Source of the DNA: Paenibacillus uliginis N3/975 | GTDB taxonomy: Bacteria > Bacillota > Bacilli > Paenibacillales > Paenibacillaceae | NCBI RefSeq assembly: GCF_900177425.1 | Contig: NZ_LT840184.1 | Coordinates: 2,442,010-2,506,009 of the forward strand | Direction of reading: 5' to 3' | DNA: 64,000 nt | Shown here: positions 42,501-49,913 of the stretch, one piece after another | Layout: every line of letters starts with the position of its first letter | How positions within the stretch are numbered: the first letter of the stretch is position 1 | The notes under the pieces: model-generated | Told to the model about the DNA's origin: nothing | The model's database searches: none | The model's input: only the letters and a program-made list of their open reading frames with translations | Program-made: the position numbers and the translations under genes

Positions 42501-43552
42501 CCACGTATTCCGATTTGGCGACAGCAGAAGTGCCTGTCGTATGGGATTCGATTGATTCAAGTCAGTATAGCAAGGTTGGTGCCTTTAAAGTGAAGGGAAC
42601 TGTGGGAGGTACAACCATACCTGGAGAAGCCCAAGTTACCGTCAAGGCCAAAGAAGAACCGGGAAGCGGGAATAACAATGGAGATCATGGCGGTAGCAAT
42701 AACGGTTCAGGAAGCAGCAGTAATTCTGGCGCGAGTACCTCTATTCCTTCGACTATTAAGGAACCCGACAAACCTAAACCGGAAGGACAACACGGTTCTG
42801 AACCTAAAATCATGGAGCTACCGTATGAGCTGACTGCCGAACAACTCAATAATCCGGGCTTTGTATCCGTTATACGGGTGAATAAGGATGGCACTACAAC
42901 ACCAATCATATTCAGTTTCTATGACCCGGCTGCGAGGAAAGTGAAATTCATAGGTTCTCCCGAAGAAAAATATGAAGTTGTGCATACGGCGAAAAAGTTC
43001 ACGGATTTGGCCAAGTATTCATGGGCAGAGGAAGCCATTGAAACGCTTGCCTCACGCGGTGTGCTGCATGGAGTGTCACTGAATCGATTTGCCCCGGAAC
43101 TAGAACTAACGCGTGCCGAGCTGGTGGTCATGCTTGTGCGTATGTTCAACTTCGCTGTTGAAACAGACTCTAACTTCGATGATGTAAGCCGGTCGGCAAC
43201 CTATTATAAAGAAATCGCGATAGCGAAGAAGTTGGGCCTTGTTAACGGAGTTACGGATACGGAGTTTCATCCCGAAGCGAAGGTAACCCGTGAGCAATTG
43301 ATAACGATTGTTGAACGAATCTTGCGTCAAAAGAAGCTTATCGCCATAACGGAAAACGTAAATGAGTTGACTGGATTTGCAGACCGCGAGCAAATCGCGG
43401 ATTTCGCGCAGCATAGTGCAGCAACGCTTGTGAAGCTGAAGTTGGTAGTAGGCGCTAACAAGCAATTGTTCCCGAAAAAGACGACGAGTCGCGCCGAGGC
43501 TGCAGTAGTGCTGTATCGTATCATCCCATTAGTCTTACAAGATAAAGAATAG
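39551..43552 (+). CDS. S-layer-anchored GH101-like endo-alpha-N-acetylgalactosaminidase
   Basis: 1333 residues, exported and wall-bound. Signal peptide (about 1-32). Residues about 145-570 resemble the GH101 catalytic region: IIYLVGWQHDGHDSKYPDW, a helix ending FHINMTDAYMDSP, IHIDAFV (place of the nucleophile Asp), a Glu in GMDVTSEYFHAYR, and the SWKLPADW and GTGVYIAP tail region. A carbohydrate-binding-like domain lies at about 655-790, two Ig-like (Big_4) repeats at about 877-1035, a Gly/Asn/Ser linker to about 1075, and three SLH domains at about 1144-1333. GH101 enzymes release core-1 disaccharides from O-glycoproteins. The family match is from motif resemblance and is weaker than for the transporter. 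GGGGGC lies 6 bases before the ATG. Confidence 0.72.
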   Translation: MFRNKSGSLFISLCLVISMMLGVFATGEAVQAQVASGNDNPLVSIRLTAAETNMPLDGVTQLQVIGKLKDGSEIDLSHDSKATIEYSAPAEMFTIGKDGEARAGTHDVGDVEIGVKVSREGGIFTDKLTMTIKPKPARPFLRDYASTLTMKLYLGDNGNIELTLDEALDAIKEMDQLTRGMPKIIYLVGWQHDGHDSKYPDWNVVNPKLKRAGDETALDSMKWFMDEAEKYNTTISFHINMTDAYMDSPQWKEFVDKDLIRKEENGDLIKGGHWVSGQSYRINLTRAWEAGVFQRNIDDLLAGIPQLLRGRTIHIDAFVTSPTELQVPDGYADPYHKTTYRQETETQKEIMRYWRESGMDVTSEYFHAYRVDPLFGLQPMAWWADWRSIDSQLKLPAALAVGGKGGDELFGTSMHGEDIVRKDKVKLTGFLREFSNTTLIWQYLNQFDRLSYDSSTNTVHFSDNVTSSKQEGKRIVKQGDVLIADGTNMFVPALWRNDKLEIMAYSQDGYTDKSWKLPADWAAVQAVDVYEIGLGLPRLMTRGMTVVDGTVTLSMPPGTGVYIAPASTDPLDPIQDIAAGIKTVPAPAKDAIRLTLPTVPEGYEIQLLESKRPNIIDHTGKITPTTQEEEVLLVFQVKRTADGVFTHTAAIPVIVPPGSATNIKYVYDPKDAILTGNTLLRSNDRFMTGSVLGFVGGEAGNNNTAVFQNIKVPGDGVYDLQIEYATAEPRSVFVRANEEEGIEVPLTGTNWNTALHKTIQIELKKGLNTITLYNPAKYAPDMGAITVMSISPHTIAETITAIQPPAKNDKVLTLPAVPPGFTIAIKSTDNEAIINSDGTIVSPAADETVHLILEVTRSYDGTTAETPPIPVLVPGKSRITSLASVSVSTVVGMPPVMPSVVTATYSDLTTAEVPVVWDVIDADQYAKAGTFTVSGVVADTDLQAVATVTVTNEPVETPYITKLAPVFVNTVVGTPPVMPSVVTATYSDLATAEVPVVWDSIDSSQYSKVGAFKVKGTVGGTTIPGEAQVTVKAKEEPGSGNNNGDHGGSNNGSGSSSNSGASTSIPSTIKEPDKPKPEGQHGSEPKIMELPYELTAEQLNNPGFVSVIRVNKDGTTTPIIFSFYDPAARKVKFIGSPEEKYEVVHTAKKFTDLAKYSWAEEAIETLASRGVLHGVSLNRFAPELELTRAELVVMLVRMFNFAVETDSNFDDVSRSATYYKEIAIAKKLGLVNGVTDTEFHPEAKVTREQLITIVERILRQKKLIAITENVNELTGFADREQIADFAQHSAATLVKLKLVVGANKQLFPKKTTSRAEAAVVLYRIIPLVLQDKE
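42218..42573 (+). repeat. Internal DNA repeat encoding the two Big_4 domains
   Basis: About 110 bases at 42218 recur at 42461, 243 bases (81 codons) apart, with mostly third-position differences. A recent in-frame duplication or gene conversion is likely. Confidence 0.8.
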
Positions 43553-43561
43553 AATACACGA

Positions 43562-43600
43562 AAACAGCCTTCTCCTCGTGATTGGGGGAAGGCTGTTTGT
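43562..43600 (+). terminator. Terminator after the GH101-like gene
   Basis: AAACAGCCTTC pairs with GAAGGCTGTTT, loop of 15, followed by GTCATTC. The T tract is short. Confidence 0.7.
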
Positions 43601-43749
43601 CATTCACGTGACTATTCTACGAGTATCTGAAAGTACGATTGTGTATATATGAGTTCTTTGCTTTTGTTTCTCCCGAATTAAGGCTTTATCAGAATGGCTT
43701 CATGCCAAGCGTATTGATTTTTTCCTCCCGTAATATCCACGCCCATTCT

Positions 43750-44240
43750 GCTCGTAATGTCACGATAATGGAGCACTATGCGTACAGTCGCGATGAGACT
43801 TTCTTGGCGGATGTCGCTTATCCGGTTATGAAGGAAGCGGCGGCCTTTTTCATGGATTACATGACCGTACATCCTAAGTATGGCTGGCTAGTTACAGGGC
43901 CGTCGAATTCGCCAGAGAACAGCTTCTATACCGATAACCGGGAGGAAGGGCACCAGCAATTGTCCATGGGACCGACCACATGCATAAGGTATTGGTCTGG
44001 GATCTGTTGGAGTTCTGCGTGCAGACGGCACAGACGCTCGACACGGATCACGAGCTGCAGCAGACATGGCAGTCGGCGCTGGATCAGCTGCCCCCGCTGC
44101 TGGTAGGCAAGAAAGGACAGCTGCAGGAATGGCTTGAGGACTACGAGGAGGCGCAGCCGGAGCACTGCCATCTGGCGCACATGTTTGCCCTATATCCAGG
44201 CAGCCAGATCACACCGCACCACACGCCGGAATTAAGCATC
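43750..44240 (+). pseudogene. GH95 alpha-L-fucosidase remnant, frameshifted and truncated at both ends
   Basis: Frame 1 (to about 43977) reads MEHYAYSRDETFLADVAYPVMKEAAAFF, then GWLVTGPSNSPENSFY and LSMGPT. The sequence then continues in another frame with VLVWDLLEFCVQTAQ, LPPLLVGKKGQLQEWLEDYEEAQPEHCHLAHMFALYPGSQIT. Together these are consecutive parts of the GH95 catalytic barrel, including the GQLQEWLEDYEE and HxxHxFxLYPG signatures. The frame breaks near 43977-43982. The first 400-odd residues and the C-terminal domain are missing. It abuts a fragment on the opposite strand at about 44240. Confidence 0.85.
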
Positions 44241-44507
44241 ATTGCCAAGCAGGAAGTGCTGGTCAAAGCCGGCGTTCAGGATGCCGCCAAGCGCTAGAAT
44301 CAGCAGAATGACAATCGTTGGTTTCAGGTGAGGCAGGGTGATGTACCGGATTTGCTTAAAGCGGTTCGCGCCATCCACCTTGGCTGCTTCATACAGCTCC
44401 GGATTGATCGACGAAATGGCCGCCAAGTACAGATGGAGCTGTACCCCCATATTCTTCCACGTGTTGCCCAGCGCGACGATCCACCAGAAATACTGTCCGT
44501 TCTGCAG
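44232..44507 (-). pseudogene. ABC sugar permease fragment (LplB/UgpA type)
   Basis: Leftward frame with QNGQYFWWIVALGNTWKNMG, the complete EAA loop ELYEAAKVDGANRFKQIRYITLPHLKPT and GGILNAGFDQ, about 90 residues from the centre of a permease of the LplB group. It has no start and ends within the GH95 remnant. Confidence 0.85.
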
Positions 44508-44510
44508 TAA

Positions 44511-44940
44511 TAAAACGCTTCAACTGGCATCGGAACAGGCCGCGCAGAAGTTGCGGGAGTATTTCAACCGTCTGGTCATGCTTCGGATTATGAAATCGGA
44601 GGTGTGCGATTGGGCGATCGGGGTGATTGAACGCCTGCTGGTGCAGACCCACGAACCGATCACGGAGAGCCATAAGCGGGCCGAGTTGTAACACTCCGTC
44701 TATCAGTGCCGGACCATCATTGAAATCGAAGGCATCATCATGGATATTGCAGAGCATGCGATCCATACGCTGGAACACCGGTTTATGGATAAGAACGCGA
44801 GATTGGTGCACCAGGTGTGGACGACCGTCGATCAGACCTATCACCAGGCCATCACGATCAACAGCTTGTCTGACCAAGTATACCTTTCACCCAATTATCT
44901 GCGTTCCATCTTCAAAGAGAAAACCGGGATAAGTGACTAA
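44511..44940 (+). pseudogene. YesN/AraC-type response regulator fragment with internal stop
   Basis: Rightward frame LASEQAAQKLREYFNRLVMLRIMKSEV to a TAA at 44689-44691, then the same frame continues HSVYQCRTIIEIEG through ITINSLSDQVYLSPNYLRSIFKEKTGISD and stops at 44940. The last part is the first half of an AraC HTH domain. Receiver domain and second HTH half are absent. Confidence 0.78.
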
Positions 44941-45018
44941 GTAAGATAAAGATGCTATACTATTGTCAGTGAGTGTTGAGAACTCATCTACTACAACATG
45001 ATGGGAGAAAATGAACGA

Positions 45019-45651
45019 ATGAATATTTTAGTAGTAAAAGCTAATAACCGCCCAGCTTCTGAAGCAGTATCTAGCAAAATGTATGAAACGTTTATGGAAG
45101 AAGTAAAAGATCTGAATGTTACGACTTACGACGTATTTGAAGAAGACATGCCATACTTCGGACAAGATTTATTTAACGCTTTTGGTAAAGTACAAGCTGG
45201 TGGAGAATTAACAGATGTGGAAGCGCGCATCCTTGCTGCCAAACAAAAAGCGATGGACGCTTTAACTGCTGCTGACGTGGTTGTGTTCGCATTCCCACTG
45301 TGGAACTTAACGATCCCAGCTAAATTGCAAACGTTCATTGACTATGTTTATCAAGCTGGCTTCACTTTTAAATTTAATGAACAAGGTCAAATGATGAGTT
45401 TAATGACTCACAAAAAAGCGATTTTTCTATCCGCACGCGGTGGAATATATTCAACTCCAGAAACAGCTCCTATGGAAATGGCCGCAACTTATATGCGTAA
45501 TATCGTTGGCGGTGTTTTCGGTATGGAAATCATCAATGAAGTCGTTATTGAAGGCCATAACGCGTTTCCGGACCGTAAAGATGAAATCATCAACGAAGGT
45601 TTGGCTAAAGTAAAAGAAGCTGCATCACAGCTTACACACCAATTGGCATAA
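45019..45651 (+). CDS. azoR: FMN-dependent NADH:quinone oxidoreductase/azoreductase
   Basis: 210 residues, flavodoxin-like. Seen: ILVVKANNRPASEAVSSKMYETF at the N-terminus (phosphate loop), FAFPLWNLTIPAKLQTFIDYVYQAGFTFKF (FMN ring contact) and FLSARGGIYST. Two-electron reduction of quinones and azo dyes with NADH. I use ATG 45019, 11 bases after GGGAG; the in-frame ATG at 44998 precedes that site. Own terminator follows. Confidence 0.92.
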   Translation: MNILVVKANNRPASEAVSSKMYETFMEEVKDLNVTTYDVFEEDMPYFGQDLFNAFGKVQAGGELTDVEARILAAKQKAMDALTAADVVVFAFPLWNLTIPAKLQTFIDYVYQAGFTFKFNEQGQMMSLMTHKKAIFLSARGGIYSTPETAPMEMAATYMRNIVGGVFGMEIINEVVIEGHNAFPDRKDEIINEGLAKVKEAASQLTHQLA

Positions 45652-45671
45652 TATTACAAGTATCTACACAC

Positions 45672-45703
45672 GAGGACCCGCAATAGTGGCGGGTCCTCTT
45701 TTC
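45672..45703 (+). terminator. Terminator after azoR
   Basis: GAGGACCCGC-AATAGTG-GCGGGTCCTC then TTTTC. Confidence 0.9.
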
Positions 45704-45783
45704 TATTGGTTATGCGAACAAGAAGGAATTAATCTGAATGATGCCGTACTAATAATGATAAAACTGGTTTTAGGGGGATTAAT

Positions 45784-46236
45784 TTGAACCAATCATTGCT
45801 CAGAGCTGAGGCAATCATTATAGGGAATGATGGAAATTCTGTATTCGTTCAATGTGATAACGAAGAATCATTTTATCGCTTTCCTGGTGGGACTGTTGAA
45901 TTCGGGGAAACCGCGGCAGAAGCAATTAGAAGAGAACTGATTGAGGAGTTCGATTTACAATCAGAAATAGGCTCACTGGCATGCCTTAATGAGAGTATTG
46001 TTGAATATGATGGTAAGAAGAGACATGATTGTACCATCTTACATTGGGTTTCAATTGATGATTCTCTAATTCAGGACTCATTAATACATAACGAGCGACA
46101 GGGAATAAAATTAATCTGGCGTACTTTTGAACAATTGAAACAAAAGCCATTATATCCAGAAGGTATATTAGATTTTCTCATAGTAAGACAGGAACCTGTA
46201 TCCCATTTAGTTATAAGAAAAAATTATGATGAATAA
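45784..46236 (+). CDS. Nudix hydrolase
   Basis: 150 residues. The Nudix box reads GGTVEFGETAAEAIRRELIEEF (residues about 37-58), with Mg-binding Glu residues intact. Cleaves a nucleoside diphosphate linked to some moiety; substrate unknown. TTG start at 45784, 7 bases after GGGGG. Single-gene unit between terminators. Confidence 0.9.
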   Translation: MNQSLLRAEAIIIGNDGNSVFVQCDNEESFYRFPGGTVEFGETAAEAIRRELIEEFDLQSEIGSLACLNESIVEYDGKKRHDCTILHWVSIDDSLIQDSLIHNERQGIKLIWRTFEQLKQKPLYPEGILDFLIVRQEPVSHLVIRKNYDE

Positions 46237-46270
46237 AGGAGAAACGAAAACCGATTATTAGGGGAACAAG

Positions 46271-46308
46271 AGGTGACTTCGGGTATTTATCCGGAGTCAT
46301 CTTTTTTT
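46271..46308 (+). terminator. Terminator after the Nudix gene
   Basis: AGGTGACTTCGG pairs with CCGGAGTCATCT (one mismatch), then TTTTTT. Confidence 0.85.
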
Positions 46309-46402
46309 AGCCCTATTTACATCGTAAGTTTAAAAGACACAAGAATACGAACATTAGCTGAATAAAATGATATTCAAGAAAATGAAAAGTGAGGTGAATA
46401 AA

Positions 46403-46780
46403 ATGCCTTCAAAAAAGAAAACAAACCATAAATCAACAACGCAATGGTTAGGAAAACCTGTCATGGTTGTCTTGAAAGATGGAAGTTATTATATCGGAAC
46501 AATGAACAGTATAGAAAAAGATAAATTAACACTGTCCGGCTTGCGACCTGAAAAGAAACTTCCAGCTTCCGTTATCGAGAGTAGAGATAAAGCTCAAATT
46601 TCAGGCTTCTTAAGTGCCCTTTTTGGTGGCTTCAATAGTGCACCTGGAATTGCAGGGACGGAAACTGGAAATAAAGGGCCAGGCATATTTGAGTTTTTCG
46701 GTCAAATGATGCCTCATATTCAAGTAGGTATGAATATGGTTAAAGCGATTATGCCATTAATGGCTTTCTTTAAAGCTTAA
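46403..46780 (+). CDS. Small protein with Sm-like N-terminal motif, function unknown
   Basis: 125 residues from ATG 46403, after GTGAGGTGAA; the frame upstream to 46367 lacks a site. A Lys-rich start (PSKKKTNHK) leads into WLGKPVMVVLKDGSYYIGTMNSIEKDKLTLSGL, which resembles the Sm1 part of Hfq/LSm folds. The C-terminal half is Gly/Phe/Met-rich (GFLSALFGGF, FEFFGQMMPHIQVGMNMVKAIMPLMAFF), perhaps amphipathic or membrane-associated. Not a known Hfq (no Sm2 motif seen). No partner gene. Family not named with confidence. Confidence 0.55.
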   Translation: MPSKKKTNHKSTTQWLGKPVMVVLKDGSYYIGTMNSIEKDKLTLSGLRPEKKLPASVIESRDKAQISGFLSALFGGFNSAPGIAGTETGNKGPGIFEFFGQMMPHIQVGMNMVKAIMPLMAFFKA

Positions 46781-46818
46781 CGATATATGTTCGGAAAATC
46801 AGAGATGATCGATTTTGG

Positions 46819-46846
46819 CGCTTGGGATATGCCAAGCGTTTTTTTT
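46819..46846 (+). terminator. Terminator after the Sm-like gene
   Basis: CGCTTGG-GATATG-CCAAGCG then eight T. Confidence 0.9.
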
Positions 46847-47074
46847 ATAAAAATGAGGGGATGTAAACTTTACGGATGATGTCCACCGCTGTAAAATGAA
46901 CATTGCGCAAAAAATGATGAGAAATTCGCTTGAAGTGCAGAATGAAATATGTTCCTCAGAGAACACTGGATCATGCGGTTTATAGCCAACTTTAGAAAAT
47001 CTTTAACTTTTCCACACTTATTTTTAAAGATTTTATACTATCTTAGATGAACAAAGGTTAAGGAGATGTTGAAG

Positions 47075-47947
47075 TTGAAGAAGTGGTTAGTATGTTTATC
47101 TTTTTTATTGCTGATGGGTTGCGAATCCGTTCTACCTAAGCAAAACAATGACATTAATGTTCAGGAGAACACGAAAGATCAAGCTTCGGAATCCGTTCCC
47201 GAAGTTACCAATGATACAATTATGATCCCCAAGGAACAGGTACATAAAGGAAACTTGGTGTTGGTCAATAAGGAGCACCCAATCCATACGGATGGCATTC
47301 CTACTGACATCGTTAACTTGTATAAAAATAAAGAACTGATTCAGGGGTATGCTTTGCTGGACAATACGATACGGTTATCGAGAAGCGTGGCACTAAACTT
47401 TGGAGAAATGATGCATGATGCCGGCAAGGAAGGTGTCAATCATTTTATGATAAGTAGTGGCTACCGAGATGCTTCCGAGCAGGAAAAGTTATATCGTGAT
47501 AAGGGTGCCGATTATGCTTTACCTGCGGGCTACAGCGAACATAACATCGGTTTTTCACTTGATATCGGATCAACCCTGAAGCCAATCGACCAAGCTCCCG
47601 AGGGGGAGTGGTTACAAAAGAATGCTTCGGAATATGGTTTTATTCTTAGGTATCCCAAGAATAAAACGGAGATTACGGGCATTAAGTTCGAGCCTTGGCA
47701 TTTTCGATATGTAGGCTTACCTCACAGTAAAATCATGAAAGAAAAGAATTTTACATTAGAGGAGTACCTGGACTTTCTGAAGGAACAAAAGAACTTTATC
47801 ACAACAATAGATGGCGAGAAATACGAAATTTCATTTGTACCTGCTTCTAAAAATATGACGCTACAGGTACCCATTCAGCAGCACTATGAATTATCAGGTA
47901 ATAATGTGGATGGCGTTATTGTAACCATTCGGCAAAATGAGGGATAA
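47075..47947 (+). CDS. VanY-like D-alanyl-D-alanine carboxypeptidase lipoprotein
   Basis: 290 residues. Lipobox LLMGC near the N-terminus, a linker rich in Gln/Glu/Asn, then the M15B peptidase domain: SSGYRDASEQEKLY, the zinc motif SEHNIGFSLDIG (His and Asp) and EPWHFRYVG (third ligand His). Trims the terminal D-Ala of peptidoglycan precursors outside the membrane. Start: AAGGAG lies 9 bases before the TTG at 47075, while the ATG at 47066 is too close. Followed 4 bases later by a VanZ-like gene. The 218 bases before it (46848-47065) hold nothing clear. Confidence 0.88.
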   Translation: MKKWLVCLSFLLLMGCESVLPKQNNDINVQENTKDQASESVPEVTNDTIMIPKEQVHKGNLVLVNKEHPIHTDGIPTDIVNLYKNKELIQGYALLDNTIRLSRSVALNFGEMMHDAGKEGVNHFMISSGYRDASEQEKLYRDKGADYALPAGYSEHNIGFSLDIGSTLKPIDQAPEGEWLQKNASEYGFILRYPKNKTEITGIKFEPWHFRYVGLPHSKIMKEKNFTLEEYLDFLKEQKNFITTIDGEKYEISFVPASKNMTLQVPIQQHYELSGNNVDGVIVTIRQNEG

Positions 47948-47951
47948 GGCC

Positions 47952-48467
47952 ATGAAGTCATGGAATAAACTTATCGTATTGACGCTGTTTACCCTTTATT
48001 TATTTGTGCTACTTAAAGTCATCTTGTTTAAATTTGGTTCAGTAGATATCCCGTTTCTATGGCACCAGCTTCAAAGAGCTATTGAGAATCCAGAATATAT
48101 GATGAATCGATTGCAATCAGGTAATTTTACTGCTTTCAAATCGATCAAACAATACCTGCACAGACTTTCAAGCGGCCATAACCTGGTTAATTTCATCGGA
48201 AATATCGTGATATTTGTACCTAACGGAATATTCATCAGTTTATTGACCAAAAACAAATTTTTAAGTGTATTGATGAGTTCCTTGGGTCTTAGCTTAGGCT
48301 TGGAATGCTCACAGGTACTATTTTCAATGGGAATCTTTGATGTGGATGATCTCATCCTAAACGTATCCGGAGGTTTACTAGGCTATGGGTCTTTTCAAAT
48401 TATGAAGTGGGTGTATGGAGGAGTAAGTGTTGCGGGTTCTGCATTGGTAGGCATAAAGGACTCTTAA
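47952..48467 (+). CDS. VanZ-family membrane protein
   Basis: 171 residues. A first membrane helix (about 8-27), a soluble loop, then NLVNFIGNIVIFVPNGIF, a helix LSVLMSSLGLSLGLECSQVLF and DVDDLILNVSGGLLGY, the VanZ core with the conserved Glu and Asp-rich turn. VanZ gives low-level teicoplanin resistance in enterococci; the mechanism is not settled. ATG 47952 follows GGATAAGG; an earlier in-frame ATG overlaps the vanY-like stop by 11 bases. Membrane-embedded. Confidence 0.88.
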   Translation: MKSWNKLIVLTLFTLYLFVLLKVILFKFGSVDIPFLWHQLQRAIENPEYMMNRLQSGNFTAFKSIKQYLHRLSSGHNLVNFIGNIVIFVPNGIFISLLTKNKFLSVLMSSLGLSLGLECSQVLFSMGIFDVDDLILNVSGGLLGYGSFQIMKWVYGGVSVAGSALVGIKDS

Positions 48468-48516
48468 TATAATCCAAGTTGGCGACCGGATATGCCCTTC
48501 AACGGTAATCGTATTA

Positions 48517-48557
48517 TAAAAAAGGTGATTCCGAACTTCTTCGAAATCACCTTTTAG
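48517..48557. terminator. Bidirectional terminator between the vanZ-like and pentapeptide genes
   Basis: AAAAAGGTGATTCCGAA pairs with TTCGAAATCACCTTTT. T-rich on both strands. Confidence 0.85.
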
Positions 48558-48580
48558 CTTGTCTTTAAATTTTTTTGGAT

Positions 48581-49474
48581 TCAACGTTGCTTGCCTGGTG
48601 AGAGCCAATGTATCGGGTGAGAGAGTGATGGAGGCAGTTTTGTGTCAGCATTACCCTTCGCTGAGTTGAGCTGTGCTTGGGTGAGAAAAATACTTTCAGT
48701 GAGGTTGGCGCCACTAAGATCAGCGTCTCGAAAATCAGCCCCGATTAGATCAGCATATCTCAGATCTGCGCGTCTGAGATCAGCGGCAATAAGGTATGCT
48801 CCTCTCAGGTTGGCATATCTCAGATCGGCTCCTTTGAGGTTGGCGCCGATGAGATCAACGCCCCTGCCTTGAGCTTTCTGTCGTACTGGTGGGCCTTTGT
48901 GCTTTCGGCGGGCTTCATCTCTTACAAGTTCGCTGGTTCGTAAGAGTAGAACATTAACGTCTGCCCGGTGTGCTGCCACGTCCAGTTCTATGATAGAGTC
49001 TGGACTGAGGTAAGTCAGGCGTGTCGTCTCGTTAAGCGCTAATCTAAGATCAGCATGGATCTGACTGGCCGATTCCAACGTTAGTGCTTCTGACAGATAC
49101 CAGATTAGCTCATGAAGCTGACGCATAATCGGGAAAACCTCAAACATTTGCTTCGCGGACTCTGGAGCTTGCCGCCAGTCTTGTCCTCGATAGGTAACCT
49201 GTGAAACCTGTTGTCCCGCGCCGAAGCAGTCATAAACCGTGCAACCACGAAAGCCCAGCTGTCTTAGGCTGTCGTGAACGCCGCAGCGGAAGTCCGCTTG
49301 CAGGTTTCGGCAAGGCTGCCCAGCATCCTTATCTGTCGCGAAATCTGAAGAAGCAGCGTAGGGAAGTGCGACACAACACAAGCCGAAGCAGTTCTCACAG
49401 TTAGCTTGCATGCTTAGAGGATTTTTATCGGATAAAGATTCTGAATATTCTAGATTCTCAAACATAACTTGCAC
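48581..49474 (-). CDS. Cys-rich (YkgJ-like) domain fused to pentapeptide repeats
   Basis: 297 residues in three parts. Residues about 24-90 hold a Cys cluster: CENCFGLCC, then C, FRCGVHD, GCTVYDCFG, a layout like the YkgJ-type metal-binding family. About 95-195 is helical. About 200-265 is a run of pentapeptide repeats A(D/N)LxX (GANLKGADLRYANLRGA, LIAADLRRADLRYADL, GADFRDADLSGANL), about 13 units, expected to form a right-handed square beta-helix. Start GTG at 49474 has AAGGAG only 3 bases away; an ATG three codons later is the alternative. No signal peptide. Function unknown. Confidence 0.82.
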   Translation of the reverse strand: MQVMFENLEYSESLSDKNPLSMQANCENCFGLCCVALPYAASSDFATDKDAGQPCRNLQADFRCGVHDSLRQLGFRGCTVYDCFGAGQQVSQVTYRGQDWRQAPESAKQMFEVFPIMRQLHELIWYLSEALTLESASQIHADLRLALNETTRLTYLSPDSIIELDVAAHRADVNVLLLRTSELVRDEARRKHKGPPVRQKAQGRGVDLIGANLKGADLRYANLRGAYLIAADLRRADLRYADLIGADFRDADLSGANLTESIFLTQAQLNSAKGNADTKLPPSLSHPIHWLSPGKQR

Positions 49475-49884
49475 GATCTCCTTTTCGATTTTGCGTATAG
49501 TTATAGATTGTTATAGTTATTTTAAAGCAAAATGATGGTAGTTTATAGAGGTTTTCTAGATTTCTAAGAATGTTTATGAATTTTCTAATGCTATTGTCTA
49601 TGTGAAAATTACGACGAATCGTTTTGAAAGTAATGGATTTAAAGGTACTCCATGTGTGAAAGTGCTGAATCCCCAATAAGGATACATACAACTTATCCTA
49701 CCTTTGAAATCATATACCCCATAATATGGTTAATTAGCCCAATGTGTTCACGGTGAAATCAATTTTTTAGATGTAGAAGCTGTAGATGTACAGCAGAGAT
49801 AGGTATGTGGTTCAAAAAAATAGGAAAACATTTAAGGACCGACAATAGTCAGTCCTTTTTTTCTTGAACTAACTAACAAAAGTA
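49475..49884. other. 410-base gap, AT-rich, with one terminator
   Basis: No gene recognised on either strand. The only structure is the terminator at 49833-49864. Confidence 0.5.
49833..49864 (+). terminator. Orphan intrinsic terminator
   Basis: AAGGACCGAC-AATA-GTCAGTCCTT (one mismatch) then TTTTTTT. No gene ends just upstream, so it may end a lost gene or a small RNA. Confidence 0.7.
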
Positions 49885-49913
49885 TTGACATAACGAACAA
49901 TTGTAACTATTAT
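49885..49913 (+). promoter_or_regulatory. SigA promoter of the ywnB-like gene
   Basis: TTGACA at 49885-49890, 17-base spacer, TATTAT at 49908-49913. The -10 box lies in the centre of the first operator. Confidence 0.8.

Noticed and set aside
47075..48467. A vancomycin-resistance cluster
   Set aside because: Only VanY-like and VanZ-like genes are present; no ligase, dehydrogenase, dipeptidase or VanRS.
48642..48872. Rightward 76-codon frame rich in Arg, Ser and Ala
   Set aside because: It is the complement of the pentapeptide-repeat DNA, whose periodicity keeps other frames open.
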